Shown: positions 18,204 to 28,348 of the stretch, piece after piece
How the letters are laid out: every line of letters starts with the position of its first letter
Position numbering within the stretch: the stretch's first letter is position 1
Origin: Acidobacteriota bacterium
GTDB taxonomy: Bacteria > Acidobacteriota > UBA890 > WLXD01
Length of the DNA: 64,000 bases
Direction: 5' to 3'
NCBI GenBank assembly: GCA_012103255.1
Contig: WLXD01000002.1
Coordinates: 248,001-312,000 of the forward strand
Position numbers and translations under genes: made by a program
The notes under the pieces: model-generated
The model's database searches: none
What the model saw: the letters and a program-made list of their open reading frames with translations, nothing else
What the model was told of the DNA's origin: nothing

Positions 18204-19688
18204 ATGCTGATCATCCTGACGGTCCTCGGAATCCTGCTCGTCATCGCTGTCTACGACTTGACCCAGCGTGAGCACGCGATCCTCCGTAACTTCCCGCTCA
18301 TCGGGCACCTGCGCTACCTGCTCGAAGCGGTGGGCCCTGAACTGCGCCAGTACATCGTCACGGACAATGACGAGGAACGCCCGTTCTCGCGGGATCAACG
18401 AACCTGGGTGTATGCCTCCGCGAAGCGCCAGAACAACTTGTTCGGCTTTGGCACCGACAACGATCTCGAACTGTCGCCGAACTACCTGATCATCAAGCAG
18501 TCCTCTTTTCCGCGACCTGTTCCGCACCCCGGCGGCGACAACTACGACGAGAACTGGCCGCTGGCATGCGCCAAGGTGCTCGGCGGGGCGAGGAATCGAC
18601 CCAAGGCGTTCAGGCCTCAGTCGGTCGTCAATATCTCGGCAATGAGCTACGGGTCACTGAGCAGTGCCGCGGTGGAAGCCCTCAATCGCGGGGCTGCCCA
18701 ATGTGGCTGCATGCACAACACAGGAGAAGGTGGCGTCTCGCCCTACCACCGCAGCGGCGGCGATCTCGTGTGGCAGCTTGGCACAGGCTATTTCGGTGCT
18801 CGGGCCAAGGACGGCACGTTCAGTATCGAGGCGTTTCGCGAAACGCTCGCCAAGTCGCCCACGGTCAGGGCGATCGAGGTCAAGCTCAGCCAAGGTGCAA
18901 AGCCCGGGCATGGCGGCATCTTGCCGGGCGCCAAAGTGACCCCCGAAATTGCCGCGATCCGCGGGGTTCCGGTGGGTCAGACGGTCGAGAGTCCACCGTC
19001 GCACTCAGCTTTCGGCAGCGCCGATGAGCTTCTGGATTTTGTGGAGATGATCGCGCAGGACTGTGGCCTTCCGGTGGGCATCAAATCTGCGGTCGGCCAG
19101 GACCAACTGTGGCACGAGCTGGCCGCGCTGATGCGTGACGGCTCCCGTGGTGTCGATTTCATCTCCATTGACGGAGGCGAGGGCGGCACCGGTGCGGCGC
19201 CGTTGGTTTTTGCCGATCACGTCGCCCTACCCTTCAAGCGCGGCATGGCGGCGGTCTATCCGATCTTCGAGGAAGCCGGCGTCGCAGAGAGCGTGGTGTG
19301 GATCGGCTCGGGAAAGCTGGGCTTCCCGGCCCGCGCGCTATTCGCTTTCGGGCTTGGCTGCGACATGGTGTCGGTCGCCCGAGAAGCGATGTTGGCCATC
19401 GGCTGCATCCAGGCGCAGCGATGTCACACAGGACATTGCCCCACCGGAGTTGCCACGCAGAAGCCATGGCTCGTGCGCGGCCTTGACCCCATGTCCAAGA
19501 GCGCCCGTCTCGCCAACTACGTCGTCACTCTCCGGAAGGAAATCGCCGAACTCGTGGCCGCTTGCGGCTGCGACCACCCCGGCGAGATCGAGCTTGAGCA
19601 CTTCGCGATTCTGGACGACGCGCTGGGACAACAGAACGCGCGCGAGGTCTTCGGCTACTCGCAACCCGGACTCAGCTCACGATCCTGA
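18204..19688 (+). CDS. GltB-like FMN/iron-sulfur glutamate synthase domain protein, membrane-anchored
   Basis: 494 residues: an N-terminal membrane helix (MLIILTVLGILLVIAVYD), a spacer, then a glutamate-synthase central/FMN domain. Recognisable blocks are NISAMSYGSLS, NTGEGGVSPYH, EVKLSQGAKPGHGG, FISIDGGEGGTGAAPL, and CIQAQRCHTGHCPTGVAT, which supplies the cysteines of a [3Fe-4S] cluster. The glutaminase and GXGXG domains of full GltB are absent. This architecture defines the stand-alone FMN-binding glutamate-synthase family, whose substrate is generally not known. The 3' end overlaps modC on the opposite strand by 34 nt. Confidence 0.92.
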   Translation: MLIILTVLGILLVIAVYDLTQREHAILRNFPLIGHLRYLLEAVGPELRQYIVTDNDEERPFSRDQRTWVYASAKRQNNLFGFGTDNDLELSPNYLIIKQSSFPRPVPHPGGDNYDENWPLACAKVLGGARNRPKAFRPQSVVNISAMSYGSLSSAAVEALNRGAAQCGCMHNTGEGGVSPYHRSGGDLVWQLGTGYFGARAKDGTFSIEAFRETLAKSPTVRAIEVKLSQGAKPGHGGILPGAKVTPEIAAIRGVPVGQTVESPPSHSAFGSADELLDFVEMIAQDCGLPVGIKSAVGQDQLWHELAALMRDGSRGVDFISIDGGEGGTGAAPLVFADHVALPFKRGMAAVYPIFEEAGVAESVVWIGSGKLGFPARALFAFGLGCDMVSVAREAMLAIGCIQAQRCHTGHCPTGVATQKPWLVRGLDPMSKSARLANYVVTLRKEIAELVAACGCDHPGEIELEHFAILDDALGQQNAREVFGYSQPGLSSRS

Positions 19689-20404
19689 ACGTCGAAGAAT
19701 TCCGCGACGAAATCCGACGTGGGCTTACTCGCCACGTCGTCCCACGAGCCGGACTGGCTGATCCGGCCGCCTTCGAGAACGTAGACGAAGGCATCTAGCG
19801 CCTTCACGTCACGCAGGTCGTGCGTCACGACGAGTGTCGGGCGTCGCACTTGCGCGAGATGCGACGCAAGGAACGCGCGTAGCCGTCGACGGGCGATCGG
19901 ATCCATCGCCGCAAGTGGTTCGTCCAGAAGCAACATCGCCGGATCGGCTATCAGCGCACGCGCCAATGCGACGCGCTGCTTTTCACCGCCCGAGAGCCGA
20001 ATCGGCAGGCGCGCTTCCAGCTCAGCAGCTCCGACGTGTCTCAGCATCTCGGCCGCTTGCCGTTGACTCTCCGAGGATCTGTCTGCAGCTACACCAAAAG
20101 CCACGTTCCCCAGCGCGGTCAGGTGTGGAAACAATCCAAATCCCTGGGGCACGTACCCGACACGCCGGTGCTCGGGTGCCAGGTCGGTTCCGTCTTCGCT
20201 GTCGAAAATCGTAACGTCGCCAATCTCGATCTTCCCCCGCAGAGGAGACCGTGCTCCTGCCAGAATTCGGAGCAAAGTAGTCTTGCCAGCTCCATTCGGA
20301 CCAATCAGAGCAACCGGTCGGAGATCGCCGCTGAGGCAAACGTCGAGGCGCAAACGCCCAAGGGTGGCTTCGATCTCCGCTGTCCAAACGGCCGACGCAG
20401 TCAC
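19655..20404 (-). CDS. modC: Molybdate/tungstate ABC transporter ATPase
   Basis: 249 residues with Walker A GPNGAGKT (35-42), Q-loop [12 protein letters not shown], signature [16 protein letters not shown], Walker [13 protein letters not shown] and switch His in VVTHDLRD. It powers ModAB-mediated oxyanion import. Unlike E. coli ModC it has no C-terminal TOBE (molybdate-sensing) domain, ending about 100 residues earlier. The start overlaps the modB stop by 4 nt (ATGA), so the genes are translationally coupled. Substrate assignment rests on the ModA and ModB neighbours; tungstate is possible. Confidence 0.9.
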   Translation of the reverse strand: MTASAVWTAEIEATLGRLRLDVCLSGDLRPVALIGPNGAGKTTLLRILAGARSPLRGKIEIGDVTIFDSEDGTDLAPEHRRVGYVPQGFGLFPHLTALGNVAFGVAADRSSESQRQAAEMLRHVGAAELEARLPIRLSGGEKQRVALARALIADPAMLLLDEPLAAMDPIARRRLRAFLASHLAQVRRPTLVVTHDLRDVKALDAFVYVLEGGRISQSGSWDDVASKPTSDFVAEFFDVQDRELSPGCE

Positions 20405-21210
20405 GACAGCTTGCTCCGAGAAGTCGCGTCGTCCGACGGTCTCAAGCCCGCGACCAACCGCAGCCCGAGGAGCAAGAGCACCGCAGCCCCGGCCAGCACC
20501 AGAGAGATCGCGATGGCAGCCCGGACGTCGGACTCCAGCGCCAGGACGATCGCCAGAGGCATCGTCTGTGTCGTACCTGGGAGACTTCCGGCAAACAGAA
20601 GCGTGGCCCCGAATTCACCGAGGGCACGCGCCCATGCGAGTGCGCCACCGCTCACGAGCCCAGGCATGGCAATCGGAATGGCCACTCGCGCGAAGGCGCC
20701 GACGGGTGATTGGCCCAGGGTCCTGGCAACGAGTAGAAGGTCGGGATCGACGCGACGAAAGGCCGCGGCCGCCGCCTGGACATAGAACGGCGCAGACACG
20801 GTTACCTGGGCAAGAATTACGGCGGGAGTGGCAAACGCGACCTGAATGCCGAGAAGCTCGAGCGGCCCGCCCAATAGTCCCGAGCGACCGAAGGTCTCGA
20901 GAAGCCCGATACCGACGACGGCCGGTGGCATGACGATCGGCAGCTCGACCAACGCATCGGCCAAACGCTGCGGCCAGCCCTGGGCCGACGCCAGCCACCA
21001 CGCCAGCGGGGTGCCGCAAACCACCACAATCGCGAGGCTCAACATCGTGGTTCGCAAGCTCAACCAAAGCGACGGACCGAACAACGGATGCGCCACCCCT
21101 TGCGCCAACTCGGCGGGAGACGCAGCAACCAGAAGCGCCATGGCTGGTACGACCAGTAGCCCTAGCAGAAGGAACCCCAGCGAGAGCACGGAAGCCCGCG
21201 CCCACTTCAC
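20401..21210 (-). CDS. modB: Molybdate/tungstate ABC transporter permease
   Basis: 269 residues with six predicted membrane helices. The family landmarks are [16 protein letters not shown], and the EAA-type cytoplasmic loop appears as [20 protein letters not shown] followed by [20 protein letters not shown], where the REFGAT-like block is diagnostic of ModB. The gene sits between modA and modC with ATGA overlaps at both ends, so the three form one tightly coupled operon. It sits in the inner membrane. Confidence 0.93.
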   Translation of the reverse strand: MKWARASVLSLGFLLLGLLVVPAMALLVAASPAELAQGVAHPLFGPSLWLSLRTTMLSLAIVVVCGTPLAWWLASAQGWPQRLADALVELPIVMPPAVVGIGLLETFGRSGLLGGPLELLGIQVAFATPAVILAQVTVSAPFYVQAAAAAFRRVDPDLLLVARTLGQSPVGAFARVAIPIAMPGLVSGGALAWARALGEFGATLLFAGSLPGTTQTMPLAIVLALESDVRAAIAISLVLAGAAVLLLLGLRLVAGLRPSDDATSRSKLS

Positions 21211-21998
21211 GATGCGACTCCGGCGCTGAAGCCGTGCCGCTCGAAGATCGCCTGGCCTCCCACCGACAGCATGAATTCAACGAATGCCCGCGCCTGCTCG
21301 TGGTGGGAACTGTCGCTAATCACGGCAGCGACATATTCCGCTCGGACGTTCACATCGAGCGGAATCTCGATCGCCCGCACGCGCGCGCCGGACAGCGCAT
21401 CGGACCGATAGATGATCGCTGCATCGGCCTCACCCAGTTCGACCTTCGCCCTCGCCAGGCGCACGTTGTTCTCGCGCGAAACAACCCTCGCCAAGACCCG
21501 CGTTCCGAATGATTCAGCCATGACCTCCTCCGCGCGAGAAAGCAGCGCCGCCGTGTACTGCCCCGCGGGCACGGCTGGGTCGGCAATAACGATTCGATCG
21601 GCACGGACCAGATCAGCGAAGGTGTTCAATCCGGCCGGGTTCTCCAGAGGAACCACCAACACCAGCTCATTGTGGGCGACCGGAGTGACACGGTCTGCGA
21701 AGCCCGCGCCGGCCAGCGACTCGGCGTGTTCGCGATTCGCGGACACGAAGACGTCCGCGGCGGCTCCGCGCTCGATCTGGAGGCGCAGCACCTGGCTTCC
21801 GGCGTGATTGAACCGAACACGAGTTCCCGCCCTTTCGCGCTCGAACGCCAGCGCAAGTTCCTGCATGACTTCAGTCATCGAGGACGCCGCGAATACGGTG
21901 AGTGGCCTCTCTGAGGAGTCCACGGTGCAAGCGCCGGTTGCTAGCAGCGCGGTTGCCATCGTCACCGCTGGGCAGAGGGATCGCAGGAGCCGTTTCAT
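21207..21998 (-). CDS. modA: Molybdate/tungstate-binding lipoprotein
   Basis: 263 residues: a lipoprotein signal with LLATGAC (Cys24), then a periplasmic-binding fold. [17 protein letters not shown] carries the oxyanion-contact Ser residues, [26 protein letters not shown] continues the first lobe, and [22 protein letters not shown] and [11 protein letters not shown] supply the remaining ligand loops. It delivers the oxyanion to ModB. It overlaps modB by 4 nt. Only about 31 bp separate it from the FG-GAP gene upstream on the same strand, so no dedicated leader or Moco riboswitch fits here and read-through transcription is likely. Confidence 0.93.
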   Translation of the reverse strand: MKRLLRSLCPAVTMATALLATGACTVDSSERPLTVFAASSMTEVMQELALAFERERAGTRVRFNHAGSQVLRLQIERGAAADVFVSANREHAESLAGAGFADRVTPVAHNELVLVVPLENPAGLNTFADLVRADRIVIADPAVPAGQYTAALLSRAEEVMAESFGTRVLARVVSRENNVRLARAKVELGEADAAIIYRSDALSGARVRAIEIPLDVNVRAEYVAAVISDSSHHEQARAFVEFMLSVGGQAIFERHGFSAGVAS

Positions 21999-22029
21999 CG
22001 GGCAACTTTAGCCGAGCGACCGGATGATG

Positions 22030-23931
22030 CTAGCTAGGTTCAACGATCCGGAGCTGGCGACCGCCAACAATCGGCCCTTCCAGGGTCTGTCGGCGACCAC
22101 CAGGCCAGATCACTTCTACGCGCTCAACGTTGGCGGCGTGTCCAAGTCCGAAATACAAAGGCACAGAGCTCTGGGCCAGATAGCCGGATTTCCCATCGTG
22201 CACTTGCGTGTAGGTCGTGTCTCCAGCGGTCACTGTGACCGTCGCGCCCAGGCCGTCACGATTTGCTGCATCGCCCTGGAGCGACACCGCCAGCCAGTTG
22301 GTCTGGCCGCGCTGCGCCAGATCGCTTACCAACAGCTGCGGTGCGGAGTTGAACTCGGCCGTCACCACGTCCAGGTCGCCATCAGCATCGAGATCAACCA
22401 GTGCGGATGATCGCGTCCCGAGCGTGCCGAGAACTCGAATCCTGTCGGTTCGCCCACTGCAGTGTTCGTGCAAGCCGTCAGCCGCAGCGCCACAGTCGAG
22501 CTCGAACCACGGCTGCCGCACCCGCCCATCGCGCCGTGGCTCGATACCCAGGATGAACTCCGCGGGTGCGAATCGTTGACCGGCCACGTTCAGTCGAACC
22601 GCGTTGGTCTGATAGCGGAATGGGTAGTTCATGCTCGAACTGATGAAGACATCCGTCCATCCGTCCGCGTTGATGTCCTCCGCGCTGAGTCCCCAAGGCC
22701 AGTAGTTTTCAGCACCCATCTCATCGGATGACTCGACGAAACCTGTGCCGCTCTGCCGATAGAACGCGTTGCCCATCAAGTGCCGGAACCCGTCCTGATA
22801 CATGTAGCGAAGACGCTGCTTGAGGTGTTCCTCATCGGGTCCCTGGGCCGCGTTCATGTCGGAGTGCATATCGGTGATGAACACGTCCTGATCGCCATCG
22901 TTGTCGAAGTCCGCGGAGGCGATGCCCATGGCGCCATAGGGCGTCTTCGCGAAGTGATCGAATGTCTCGTCGACGAACCGACCGCCACCGCGATTCACCA
23001 TGTAGTGGTCGTCGCCCTGCATGTTGAGAACGTAGAGATCCGGCAGGGCGTTGCCGTCCAGATCGACCAACGCCGCGTCCCCATTCCAGCCCAGATCAAC
23101 AAGTCCGGCCTCGGCGGTCACGTCTTCGAAGCGCCAGTTCCCCGCATTCCGGTACAGCCGGCTCGGCTCTTCGCGTTGCGGATCGAGGTGACCCTCGAAA
23201 GCATCCGCGAGCCCGACGTAGTAACCGCCGTCTCCAAGATCATCCGTCGTGTAATCGCCTACGTTGCTCACGAACAGATCGAGCCGTCCGTCGAGATCGA
23301 AATCGATAAACACCGCCCCCGAGGAGTGGCCTGAGTATTCAAGGCCAGATCCGATCGTGCGCTCGAAGAAACGACCCTCCCCCGTGTTCTCGAACAATGC
23401 ATTCCCGCCGCGCACGCTCGTGACGAAGAGGTCCGGATCGCCATCGTTGTCGACGTCGGCGAACGACGCGGCAACCCCGATACGGTCAGCCAGACCTACG
23501 CCTGCAGCGACGGTGATGTTCTCGAAGCGCATCCCGCCCAGATTTCGCCACAGCTCGTTCGAGCCGATCTGATTGACGAAATAGAGGTCGAGAAGTCCGT
23601 CCGAGTCCACATCGGCAACACTCACAGAATTCCCGTGGTCGTAGTGCACCGCGCGGTAGTCGCGCCCGGAATCGGCAACCGCGCGATGTACAAACGTGAT
23701 ACCCGAGGCTTCAATCCGGTCGATGAATTCGAACCCGATGTGCACTCCGAGTGAATCCGCAGTGGCCATCTGCTGCGCTTCTCGGATGGCGAGTCCGGCC
23801 AGGCCGGTATCATCCGCCGGAAAGACGAACTTCACCGGCTCCTGCCAGAGCAACAGTGCTGCAAGCAGACTCGCGGCTACGTGATTCCTCACAGTGAATT
23901 TGCTCTCGTCAGGAATTGAATAGAAGCGCAC
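22030..23931 (-). CDS. CRTAC1-like secreted protein with FG-GAP/VCBS repeats and ASPIC/UnbV domain
   Basis: 633 residues. A signal-like hydrophobic segment (VAASLLAALLLW) near residue 18 precedes a beta-propeller built from at least seven Ca-binding-type repeats, for example ADVDSDGLLDLYF, ADVDNDGDPDLFV, IDFDLDGRLDLFV, ADFDNDGDQDVFI, EDINADGWTDVFI and VDLDADGDLDVV. The C-terminal block with GKSGYLAQSSVPLYFGLG and VEVIWPGGRRQ is the ASPIC/UnbV domain. Such proteins are extracellular or periplasmic and probably mediate binding; no catalytic function is established. The start could be ATG at 23931 or the GTG 13 codons later, which leaves a cleaner signal peptide. Confidence 0.9.
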   Translation of the reverse strand: MRFYSIPDESKFTVRNHVAASLLAALLLWQEPVKFVFPADDTGLAGLAIREAQQMATADSLGVHIGFEFIDRIEASGITFVHRAVADSGRDYRAVHYDHGNSVSVADVDSDGLLDLYFVNQIGSNELWRNLGGMRFENITVAAGVGLADRIGVAASFADVDNDGDPDLFVTSVRGGNALFENTGEGRFFERTIGSGLEYSGHSSGAVFIDFDLDGRLDLFVSNVGDYTTDDLGDGGYYVGLADAFEGHLDPQREEPSRLYRNAGNWRFEDVTAEAGLVDLGWNGDAALVDLDGNALPDLYVLNMQGDDHYMVNRGGGRFVDETFDHFAKTPYGAMGIASADFDNDGDQDVFITDMHSDMNAAQGPDEEHLKQRLRYMYQDGFRHLMGNAFYRQSGTGFVESSDEMGAENYWPWGLSAEDINADGWTDVFISSSMNYPFRYQTNAVRLNVAGQRFAPAEFILGIEPRRDGRVRQPWFELDCGAAADGLHEHCSGRTDRIRVLGTLGTRSSALVDLDADGDLDVVTAEFNSAPQLLVSDLAQRGQTNWLAVSLQGDAANRDGLGATVTVTAGDTTYTQVHDGKSGYLAQSSVPLYFGLGHAANVERVEVIWPGGRRQTLEGPIVGGRQLRIVEPS

Positions 23932-24057
23932 ACGTCAGATCGCAGAGGTGTAACACGCTGGCGCCTGGTATTCGAAACGCGGGCCAATCTCGTCGCGTTC
24001 CTCGGCCACATTCGTCTACCGGTAAGATCAGCCCCTCGCTCCGCCACACTCCGGAAG

Positions 24058-25233
24058 ATGCACCGAATGCACCGAAACAACTTCCTGCCCCGGCCCCTGA
24101 TCGGTTTGTGTTCCCTAGTGCTGCTCCTCGTAGTCGCGTGCGTACCGCAACCGGATCGACAGTCGGTTGCTCCCGGGAGCTCGGACCTGAACGAAGAGAC
24201 CGCCACCTACCTGGCCGCGATGCCACTGGCTTGTCTGGATCGGCCGCACGCGGCTCCCCAAGGAACCGGCTATCTCTACGAACGAACCGCCAGCCTGCGT
24301 GTCGACTACGAGTCCACACGGGCGTTCTACGGCTGCTATGACTGGCATTCCGCGGTGAACTCCACGTGGACGCTGGTCGAGATTCTGGTGCGCTTTCCCG
24401 AGTCGCGCATCGCGCCACTGATCGCCGAGAAACTCAACCAGCACCTCACCATCGACACACTCGCGGGCGAGCTGGCCTACTTCGCCGAGAACCCGCGTTT
24501 CGAGCGCCCCTATGGCTGGGCCTGGCTGATGGCGCTCGAGGCGGCGTTGCGCCGATCGACACATCCCGCGGCGCGGGGGTGGACCGAATCCGTAACTCCG
24601 CTGGCCGAACAGTTCGCCACCGATTTCCTGCCCTACGTGGAGAACCTCGACTACCCGCTGCGTGTTGGCACCCACAACAACACCGCGTTCGCGCTCGACC
24701 TGGCCTTGGGCTACGCCGAAGAAGCCGGCAACGTGCCGCTGGCCGGTCACATCCGCGACAACGCCCTCCGCCTCTACGGGGAGGACACCGCGTGCGCTCT
24801 CGCCTTCGAGCCCTCCGGGTCCGATTTCCTATCGCCCTGTCTCGAGGTGGCGAAACTGATGTCCGCGGTGCTCGATACTGACTTTGGCGCATGGCTGGAC
24901 GAGTACCTCGGGCAGGTCGATGACGATGCCTTCGCGGCGCTGGCCGAACCCATTCGACTCAGGTCCGACAACGATGCACTCGACACCGGACAGCTTGGAG
25001 CCAAGTCTCATTTGATCGGACTGGCGTTCACGCGCGCCGAAGCCCTCGAGCGAATGGCAGCCGCGCTACCTGTCACAGACCCCCGCGTGCAGGCGATGCG
25101 CGAGATCGCATCTACTCAGGCGGATCAGGGGTTCGCTGCGATGTTCGAGGCCGACTACCTGGGCTCGCACTGGCTGGCCACCTTCGCGCTCAAATACCTG
25201 CTGGCGAAGACGGCCGGCGCGGCAACCGGCTGA
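24058..25233 (+). CDS. DUF2891-family lipoprotein
   Basis: 391 residues with a lipoprotein signal (LVLLLVVAC, Cys28) and a helical domain matching the DUF2891 pattern: FYGCYDWHSAVNSTWTLV, NQHLTIDTLAGELAYF, RPYGWAWLMALEAAL, RVGTHNNTAFALDLALGYA and GSHWLATFALKYLL. The His/Trp-rich helices recall alpha/alpha-barrel carbohydrate-active or isomerase-like folds, but the biochemical role of the family is unknown. Two starts are possible, ATG 24058 and ATG 24067; the second has better spacing from GGAAG. It diverges from the FG-GAP gene. Confidence 0.85.
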   Translation: MHRMHRNNFLPRPLIGLCSLVLLLVVACVPQPDRQSVAPGSSDLNEETATYLAAMPLACLDRPHAAPQGTGYLYERTASLRVDYESTRAFYGCYDWHSAVNSTWTLVEILVRFPESRIAPLIAEKLNQHLTIDTLAGELAYFAENPRFERPYGWAWLMALEAALRRSTHPAARGWTESVTPLAEQFATDFLPYVENLDYPLRVGTHNNTAFALDLALGYAEEAGNVPLAGHIRDNALRLYGEDTACALAFEPSGSDFLSPCLEVAKLMSAVLDTDFGAWLDEYLGQVDDDAFAALAEPIRLRSDNDALDTGQLGAKSHLIGLAFTRAEALERMAAALPVTDPRVQAMREIASTQADQGFAAMFEADYLGSHWLATFALKYLLAKTAGAATG

Positions 25234-25237
25234 CGAA

Positions 25238-25900
25238 TCAGCGTGCCGGCAACGCTCGGTGAACTCTGGCGACCATGTGCATGTAGAGACCAGGTCTCGC
25301 GTATTCATCCCCGGCGGCCTCGGTCAGATGAGCAGACGCCTCATCCTCGTCGCCCTGCGCCTCGTACCAGAGCCCCACATAGAGATGGCCGTAGAAGCGG
25401 GACAGTGAGTCGTTAGTGGCGGCCAACACCTGCTCCGGACTCAGGGCACCCCGGTAGAGTTCATAGACCTCACGCATGGGTACGCGGAAGTCGGTTCCCA
25501 CGGGCAGCAGTTCGGCTTCAGCGCTGGCAACCCCGTCACGTCGTGCCACGCACAGGTAGTGCCATGCCGCGTTCTCCACATCGTCAGGATTGACCAGCCG
25601 GTGGGCCTCGAACTGAGCGACGCAGTCGTCCCACCGCTCTGCATAGTAGAGGGCGATGCCGCGCTGCCACAGATAGGGCATGTCGTCGGGATAGCGCACA
25701 ACAAGATCATCGAACCGGGCGACCGAGGACTCGATCCGCGCGGCAGCGAACTCCGCGACCGCAGTGTCGAGAATCTGCCTGGCCGTCTGAGCCTGCGATG
25801 GCAGAGTCCAAGCCACCGCGACTGTCAGCCCAACGAGTCGGGCTATTCGCCAACCAGATCTATACGAATTGCTGCACCCGGAGGGTTGACGCTCGTTCAC
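25238..25900 (-). CDS. Exported TPR-type protein (NlpI-like helical repeats)
   Basis: About 220 residues from GTG 25900. A signal-like region (ARLVGLTVAVAWTLPSQAQ) precedes helical repeats such as ARQILDTAVAEFAAARIESSVARFDDLV, here only in outline, plus LWQRGIALYYAERWDDCVAQF and RFYGHLYVGLWYEAQGDEDEASAHL, which have TPR spacing. NlpI-like proteins are adaptor lipoproteins, but no lipobox is visible here. The frame is open up to 26047, but that extension runs antisense across the promoter region of the TonB receptor gene and has no family-like sequence, so a later start is preferred; ATG 26002 is the alternative. Confidence 0.7.
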   Translation of the reverse strand: MNERQPSGCSNSYRSGWRIARLVGLTVAVAWTLPSQAQTARQILDTAVAEFAAARIESSVARFDDLVVRYPDDMPYLWQRGIALYYAERWDDCVAQFEAHRLVNPDDVENAAWHYLCVARRDGVASAEAELLPVGTDFRVPMREVYELYRGALSPEQVLAATNDSLSRFYGHLYVGLWYEAQGDEDEASAHLTEAAGDEYARPGLYMHMVARVHRALPAR

Positions 25901-26074
25901 ATCGACGATGCTACCGCGGAACGGTAGCGGCGCCTTCGTCGTCGATGCACGAACCCGCACTCCTCGCAGCACCGCACGGAACTCGCTCCCTCGAAGCTCC
26001 ATCGCGAACGATCGATCGGAGGCTCCGCTATGCTGCGAACCAACCACCCCGCGGCAACACGAGACAACTCACCC

Positions 26075-28231
26075 ATGCGCCCACAGTCCACACGTCTTCG
26101 CGGTCTTCTCCTGCTCGGTCTTATCGCCGGTTGGTCCTGGCCAGCTCACGCGCAGGAGGCCACTCTCGTAGTCCGGGTTGTGGCCGACGGCCGCCCGGCG
26201 CCCGGAGCAACGGTTGTCGTCGACCGCAAAGCATTCACGACGGATGCTGAGGGCATGGTGACGGCGTCGGTCCAGGCGGGTGCCCTCACAGTTCGGGCAA
26301 CTCTCCCCGGGTTCGTCGCCGCCCAGGCGGCGGTCGAGGTCGCGGCGGGAGGTCGCGCCGAGGTCGAACTCGAACTTCTGCACGCAGAAGTCGACGAAGA
26401 AGTGATCGTCGTCGCGAGCACGCGTAGCGGTCGTCGCATCGAGGACCAACCGCTCCGCGTGGAGGTGATCGCCCGCGAAGAGATCGAAGAGAAGATGATG
26501 ATGACGCCAGGCGACATCGTCATGATGCTCAACGAACTCGGCGGACTGCGCGTGCAGTCCACGTCACCCGCGATGGGGTCCGCCAGCGTGCGCATTCAAG
26601 GCATGCGCGGTCGCTACACCCGATTCTTCTCGGACGGGCTTCCGCTCTTCGGCGAGCAACCGGGCGGACTCGGACTTCTCCAGATTCCGCCGATGGATCT
26701 AGGCCAGGTCGAGGTCATCAAGGGCGTCGCCTCCGCCCTCTACGGCGCCGGCGCCATGGGCGGAGTCGTGAACACCGTCGCCCGGCGACCGCAACTGCAG
26801 CCAGCTCACGAATTCATGCTCAATCAGTCATCACTCGGTGCGACAGACGCCATCACCTGGCTCTCCGGCCCCACCGGGCGGAACACGAGCGGATCCCTCC
26901 TCGCCGGACTACACCGCCAGGCGGCAAAGGACGTTGACGGCGACGGCTGGGCGGACCTTGCGGAATACAAGCGACTGGTGGCACGTCCTCGCTTCTACTG
27001 GGACGGTGGTGGAGGCAACTCGTTGTTCGCCACGGCCGGCCTGACCATCGAAGAACGCACCGGTGGGACCGTACCTGGCGCCGTTCTCCCGGCCACCGGA
27101 GAGTCGTATACGGAGGCGGTAGACACGACCCGGCTGGACATCGGGGTCGTTGGCCAGACGTTACTCAGCGAGCGTTTCGTGCTCACGACGCGGCTTGCCG
27201 CCGTGTCACAACGTCACGACCACCGTTTCGGGGAGATCCGCGAAGAGGACGAACACGAGAGCGTCTTCGGCGAGATCGCGCTGCGCGGAGTGTCTGGACG
27301 CCACACCTGGGTGGTCGGCGCTGCGCTCGAGGCAGATCGGTACGCATCGGACGATGTTCCGCGCTTCGACTACTCGTTCACCAAGCCGGGGCTATTCGTC
27401 CAGGATGACGTCGAGATCGCACCCTGGCTGACCATCTCGGCAAGCGCCCGCCTCGACTCCCACAGCGAGTACGGGACGTTCCTGAGCCCGCGACTTTCGT
27501 CGCTGGTACGCCTCGGAGGATTCACAAGCCGGGCCTCGTACGGCACAGGATTCTTCGGCCCCACGCCGCTCACCGAGGAGACCGAAGCAGCCGGACTCAC
27601 CCGGTTGCGCATCGAAGAACCGCTGGTCACGGAACGCGGCCGTAGCTTCGCTCTCGACCTTGGATACGCGACGGGGATCATGGCCACCACGGTCACGTAC
27701 TTCCGCTCGCGCATCGAGAACCCGGTCATCGTCGAGCGAGAGGATCGATACGTCCTCCGGAATCTCGATGGCACTTCAGAGAACGAGGGGCTCGAGGTGC
27801 TCCTCACGATGCGTCGGCCTCCGTTTGCCCTGACCGCCAGCTACACGTTCGTCGACGCAGAAGACCTCGAGCATGGCGCTCGCCGCGAGGTCCCGCTGAC
27901 ACCGCGCCACAGTGCCGGACTTGTGGCCATGATCGAGTCGCACGAGCAAGGGCGGGTTGGAGTCGAGCTCTACTACACCGGCGAACAGAGTCTGGAGGCA
28001 GATCCGTACCGAACACGCAGCGAGCCGTACTGGATTCTCGGAATCCTGGCCGAGAAACGCTTCGGAGCGTGGAGCCTTTTCATCAACGGCGAGAACCTCA
28101 CCAACGTTCGCCAGTCTCAGGACGGACCCGTTCTGTTGCCGGAGCGTGCGGTGGATGGTCGCTGGACGGTCGACGCCTGGGCCCCATTGGAGGGTCGCGC
28201 GATCAATGGTGGCATCCGGCTGCGCTTCTGA
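26075..28231 (+). CDS. TonB-dependent outer-membrane receptor
   Basis: From ATG 26075 the 718-residue precursor has a signal peptide ending AHAQ, then a carboxypeptidase-regulatory-like beta domain (VVRVVADGRPAPGATVVVDR, about residues 30-95), a plug domain starting near VIVVASTRSGRRIEDQPLRV with QGMRGRYTRFFSDG, VEVIKGVASALYGAGAMGGVVN, and a 22-strand type barrel ending INGGIRLRF, whose terminal Phe is the Bam signature. Substrate uptake depends on TonB-ExbBD. The ligand is not evident; the receptor is neither close to siderophore genes nor to SusD. The ATG at 26030 would add 15 residues before the signal peptide. Confidence 0.93.
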   Translation: MRPQSTRLRGLLLLGLIAGWSWPAHAQEATLVVRVVADGRPAPGATVVVDRKAFTTDAEGMVTASVQAGALTVRATLPGFVAAQAAVEVAAGGRAEVELELLHAEVDEEVIVVASTRSGRRIEDQPLRVEVIAREEIEEKMMMTPGDIVMMLNELGGLRVQSTSPAMGSASVRIQGMRGRYTRFFSDGLPLFGEQPGGLGLLQIPPMDLGQVEVIKGVASALYGAGAMGGVVNTVARRPQLQPAHEFMLNQSSLGATDAITWLSGPTGRNTSGSLLAGLHRQAAKDVDGDGWADLAEYKRLVARPRFYWDGGGGNSLFATAGLTIEERTGGTVPGAVLPATGESYTEAVDTTRLDIGVVGQTLLSERFVLTTRLAAVSQRHDHRFGEIREEDEHESVFGEIALRGVSGRHTWVVGAALEADRYASDDVPRFDYSFTKPGLFVQDDVEIAPWLTISASARLDSHSEYGTFLSPRLSSLVRLGGFTSRASYGTGFFGPTPLTEETEAAGLTRLRIEEPLVTERGRSFALDLGYATGIMATTVTYFRSRIENPVIVEREDRYVLRNLDGTSENEGLEVLLTMRRPPFALTASYTFVDAEDLEHGARREVPLTPRHSAGLVAMIESHEQGRVGVELYYTGEQSLEADPYRTRSEPYWILGILAEKRFGAWSLFINGENLTNVRQSQDGPVLLPERAVDGRWTVDAWAPLEGRAINGGIRLRF

Positions 28232-28264
28232 GTCCAGCACGAACGAGGGACTCCGGATCAGGCA

Positions 28265-28294
28265 GGCTCGGGCTTTTTAGCGAGCGAGCCTTTT
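28265..28294 (+). terminator. Putative intrinsic terminator after the TonB receptor gene
   Basis: GGCTCG (28265-28270) can pair with CGAGCC (28285-28290) across a 14 nt loop, followed directly by TTTT. It lies 34 bp after the receptor stop and before the acyltransferase gene. The stem is short (6 bp), so strength is uncertain. Confidence 0.5.
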
Positions 28295-28348
28295 CGATTG
28301 TGATGGGGCTGGCGCCAGCGTCTATTCTGGTGCTTGGAGGCCTACGCA

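Noticed and set aside
22024-23334. Several plus-strand open frames across the FG-GAP gene
   Set aside because: The minus strand carries seven regular DxDxDG repeats and a signal peptide; the plus-strand frames have none.
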